Shown here in pieces: positions 15,174-16,642 of a stretch of DNA of 16,642 nucleotides. Every line of letters begins with the position of its first letter. The first letter of the stretch is position 1. The stretch is from JBBQHM01 sp038323965. Its GTDB lineage: Bacteria; Verrucomicrobiota; Verrucomicrobiia; Chthoniobacterales; UBA10450. The notes under the pieces were generated by a model. It searched no databases and had not been told where the DNA came from. It was given only the letters and a program-made list of their open reading frames with translations. A program made the position numbers and the translations under genes. The DNA lies in the NCBI GenBank assembly GCA_038323965.1, contig JBBQHM010000044.1, forward strand, positions 1-16,642, read 5' to 3'.

Positions 15174-15182
15174 TTTGCCGTC
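15165..15182 (+). terminator. Hairpin at the stop codon of array copy 1
   Basis: GACGGC (15165-15170) and GCCGTC (15177-15182) form a perfect six-base inverted repeat whose six-base loop is TGATTT, containing the TGA stop of copy 1. The following bases (ATTAATCTG) are AT-rich but not a T-run. It may help end transcription before the decayed second copy, but it is a weak terminator candidate. Confidence 0.35.
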
Positions 15183-15191
15183 ATTAATCTG

Positions 15192-15540
15192 ATGAACTTG
15201 CCTTCATCACACAGCAACCTCGGGTTCGGCAGAATTCTTGCGATGTTCGCGATCGTGCTCTAGGCGTCGACACGAGCGCCTCAGCCATCACCTTGGATGG
15301 AATACGGCTGCTTGGGCGCCCGGATCGCTTTCCAATTCATTTAACGTTGATCCGTCCAGCCCAGGAAATGACATCACCGAGTGTGCTGGCAGGCTCGGGA
15401 GCGATGATTCGGAATCTAAGAACGCGACGCCTCAGACTGGGTGGCGACGCTGCATAAATTCCTCAGCCAAAGGCGGTAGACGGCAAAAAACGCAGCTGGT
15501 CCTCGAACGGAATGGCATAGCTAGTGCTAAAGAAGACTAG
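15192..15540 (+). pseudogene. Decayed array copy 2 (exosortase substrate remnant)
   Basis: This is a broken relative of copies 1 and 4. A signal-peptide-like stretch (FGRILAMFAIVL) ends in a TAG at 15261-15263. The sequence SASAITLD follows in another frame. At the conserved LDW motif one base is missing (TTGGATGG instead of TTG GAT TGG), shifting into a third reading that continues NTAAWAPGSLSNSFNVDPSS and PGNDIT, the family signature. Beyond that, similarity fades into frame-shifted traces (TPQTG...LVLERNG, compare IPAAL...SLVLHVD) and ends at a TAG about 15540. About 150 C-terminal codons, including any sorting tail, are absent. There is no sigma-54-like element at the expected distance upstream. 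It cannot make a family protein. Confidence 0.75.
15513..15528 (+). promoter_or_regulatory. Sigma-54-like -24/-12 element of array copy 3
   Basis: TGGCATAGCTAGTGCT fits TGGCACG-N4-TTGCW with the full TGGCA of the -24 box and TGCT of the -12 box; GG and GC are ten bases apart. It is the best match of the three. The predicted start at about 15539 is 13 bases before the GTG at 15552, the same distance as in copy 4. It overlaps the 3' remnant of decayed copy 2. Confidence 0.6.
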
Positions 15541-15700
15541 GTTTTTCTCCTGTGACCCGTTTTCTTCCGATCCTCGCGATCCTCGTGGTGCTGGTTTCCT
15601 GCACCAACGCGCAGGCCATTGTACTCGATTGGGATACCGTCACATGGGCGAACGGGAGTCTCAGTAATTCTTACGACATCAGGGTCGGCCACACAGACGT

Positions 15701-15715
15701 AAGGCTTTTAGCCTT
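15701..15715. repeat. Perfect short inverted repeat upstream of array copy 4
   Basis: AAGGCT (15701-15706) and AGCCTT (15710-15715) are perfect inverted repeats around TTT. It sits within the foreign tail of copy 3, about 60 bases before the predicted transcription start of copy 4. It could be a small hairpin or a binding site for a regulator of the sigma-54-like promoter. No equivalent was found before the other copies, so the assignment is weak. Confidence 0.3.
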
Positions 15716-15748
15716 CGACTTATACAATTTTAACGTAGCAAATCCGCG

Positions 15749-15764
15749 GGGCATAGTGACTGCT
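15749..15764 (+). promoter_or_regulatory. Sigma-54-like -24/-12 element of array copy 4
   Basis: GGGCATAGTGACTGCT has GG (15750-15751) and GC (15762-15763) ten bases apart, with GGCAT in the -24 box and TGCT in the -12 box. It shares GGCATAG and TGCTA with the element of copy 3. The predicted start about 15775 is 13 bases before ATG 15788. It overlaps the last codons of the truncated copy 3. Confidence 0.58.
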
Positions 15765-15787
15765 AGAAAGGGCGCTTAGTTCTCCTT

Positions 15788-16603
15788 ATGCCCGGTGTGA
15801 TTCGTCCAGTTCTGTGTGCGGTGTTGTTCGTACTTCTCGGGACGACAGCGCGTGCTGTTGTCCTGGATTGGGACACAACGACCTGGACGGCCGGTTCGTT
15901 GAACAATTCATACGACATCGATCCGTCGAAACCGGGCAATGACATCACGGTGGCCCTCACCGGTAACACCGGCCAGTTCGCACCGAAGAGTGGCTTCACG
16001 ATTCCCGCCGCGTTGAACATTATCGAAGGTGGTTTAAACCCGGTGGAGAAATCGCTCGTTCTGCACGTGGATCTGGCGAACCAAGCCCAGTCAATCACCA
16101 CAACAGTCAGCTTTAGCTCACTCTACACCCAGGGCGTAAATAACGTCACATTCACGCTTTTTGATGTCGATTTCAGCAGCGGCAATTTCACGGATCAAAT
16201 TCGCTCCATTACCGCGCTTTCGATTGATGGCGTCACTCTGATCGCCCCCACGATCACCACCAGCATCGACAACACTCTCACCGGCACCGGCCTCAACCAG
16301 GTGGTCAACGGCATCGCGACCAATGCCGATACGGGGGCAACGTCCGGCAATGGAAACGTCACAATCAGTTTCGGCACGAACGCGATCAAGTCTTTCACCT
16401 TCACGTACGGCACCGGCGCAACTGCCCCGGCCGACCCGACTACGCAGGGGATTGCTCTGTACGACATCAGCTTCACGCCAATACCAGAAATAAATCCAGC
16501 CTGGACCGCATTTGGATCGTGCAGTTTTGCCGTGTTCGGTGCGTTGCTTCATCGCCGCAAAGTGCACCGAGCTCAGATCCGCACCGACGACGCTCTACTT
16601 TAG
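15788..16603 (+). CDS. Exosortase substrate (PEP-CTERM-like), array copy 4
   Basis: The 271-residue protein has a signal peptide (about 1-23, VLCAVLFVLLGTTARA) followed directly by the family motif VVLDWDTTTWTAGSLNNSYD and PGNDITVALTGNTGQF. The body aligns with copy 1 throughout: SLYTQGVNNVTFTLFDVD, ITALSIDG and NGNVTISFGTNAIKSFTFTY. The C-terminus carries a sorting tail: PIPEIN (Pro231-Glu234), then PAWTAFGSCSFAVFGALL and basic HRRKVHR, followed by a short acidic extension. As in copy 1, the residue after PxPE is not proline. The start is preceded by TTCTCCT and not by a Shine-Dalgarno. The protein is probably exported, cut by the exosortase at PIPE and retained at the surface or in the EPS. 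Its molecular function is unknown. Confidence 0.85.
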   Translation: MPGVIRPVLCAVLFVLLGTTARAVVLDWDTTTWTAGSLNNSYDIDPSKPGNDITVALTGNTGQFAPKSGFTIPAALNIIEGGLNPVEKSLVLHVDLANQAQSITTTVSFSSLYTQGVNNVTFTLFDVDFSSGNFTDQIRSITALSIDGVTLIAPTITTSIDNTLTGTGLNQVVNGIATNADTGATSGNGNVTISFGTNAIKSFTFTYGTGATAPADPTTQGIALYDISFTPIPEINPAWTAFGSCSFAVFGALLHRRKVHRAQIRTDDALL

Positions 16604-16642
16604 AATCCCGCAGATCTCCGGTCGCGTGCGAACACCTCGTTC
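16604..16642. other. Right-edge sequence after array copy 4
   Basis: Only 39 bases remain after the stop codon of copy 4. I see no hairpin, start codon with ribosome binding site or promoter-like element in them. Confidence 0.5.

Larger units (their letters stand above)
15552..15779 (+). pseudogene. Truncated array copy 3 with intact signal peptide and foreign tail
   Basis: This is an open frame of 75 codons beginning with GTG. It has an intact signal peptide (TRFLPILAILVVLV, ending TNAQA) and the family N-terminus IVLDWDTVTWANGSLSNSYD. After SNSYDI the sequence leaves the family (RVGHTDVRLLAFDLYNFNVA) and stops. The body and sorting tail (about 195 codons by comparison with copy 4) are missing. 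The junction lies about 15681. Its upstream region is well preserved: a sigma-54-like element with the same spacing as copy 4, and a TTCTCCT tract just before the start codon in both. It could still be transcribed and secreted as a short peptide, so it may be a recent deletion rather than an old relic. Function is unknown. Confidence 0.65.
14346..16603 (+). repeat. Tandem array of four related exosortase-substrate genes
   Basis: Four same-strand copies of one family occupy 2.26 kb. All share the N-terminal signature [VIL]-[VL]-D-W-x-x-x-x-W-x-x-G-S-L-x-N-S-[FY]-[DN] (in copy 2 interrupted by a one-base deletion). Copies 1 and 4 are full length; 2 and 3 are broken. The arrangement indicates local duplication followed by partial deletion and decay. 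Confidence 0.8.

Noticed and set aside
15227..15241. CGGCAGAATTCTTGC, a sigma-54-like match in array copy 2
   Set aside because: It lies inside the remnant signal-peptide coding sequence, and the implied start would fall too close to the mature N-terminus, so it is likely chance.
1..16642. CRISPR array, tRNA/rRNA genes, insertion sequences, prophage or defence genes
   Set aside because: I saw no regularly spaced repeats, no tRNA-like cloverleaf, no transposase or integrase motifs; the new-system potential lies in the sorting array and its promoters.

Overview
The window looks like part of an exopolysaccharide (EPS) locus coupled to an exosortase/PEP-CTERM-type protein-sorting system in a GC-rich Gram-negative bacterium with an outer membrane. 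Gene content, variant P-V/I-P-E sorting tails and mostly weak Shine-Dalgarno sequences suggest Verrucomicrobiota or a relative. That placement is an inference with modest confidence, as no marker gene is present.

Layout. (1) Positions 1-11300, minus strand: one long apparent operon read right to left. It encodes an outer-membrane beta-barrel, a short Wza-type export protein, a Wzc-type co-polymerase/tyrosine kinase, a Wzx-type flippase, and five glycosyltransferase genes, the last cut by the left edge. The glycosyltransferase genes are joined by stop/start overlaps or near-contacts; a strong hairpin separates the export genes from the flippase. (2) 11301-11572: leader and divergent intergenic region. 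(3) 11573-12763, plus strand: a secreted protein with two discoidin-like repeats. (4) 12764-14263, minus strand: an exosortase fused to an EpsI-like domain, with its stop codon directly abutting the stop of the previous gene. (5) 14346-16603, plus strand: a tandem array of four copies of one exosortase-substrate family. The first and last are intact, the second is a frameshifted fragment, and the third has an intact front end but a foreign tail.

Working model: glycosyltransferases build a lipid-linked repeat unit, Wzx flips it, Wzc with the Wza-like protein and beta-barrel export the polymer, and the exosortase processes the array proteins, which presumably associate with the EPS at the cell surface. 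No Wzy polymerase or initiating phosphoglycosyl transferase is visible here; they may lie left of position 1 or elsewhere.

The most notable observation is that three of the four array copies carry a sigma-54-like -24/-12 element (GG-N10-GC, cores GGCATG/GGCATA and TGCT), 25, 25 and 29 bases ahead of their start codons. The elements persist even in front of the truncated copy. This suggests each substrate copy is its own sigma-54 transcription unit, undergoing birth-and-death evolution beside its sorting enzyme.
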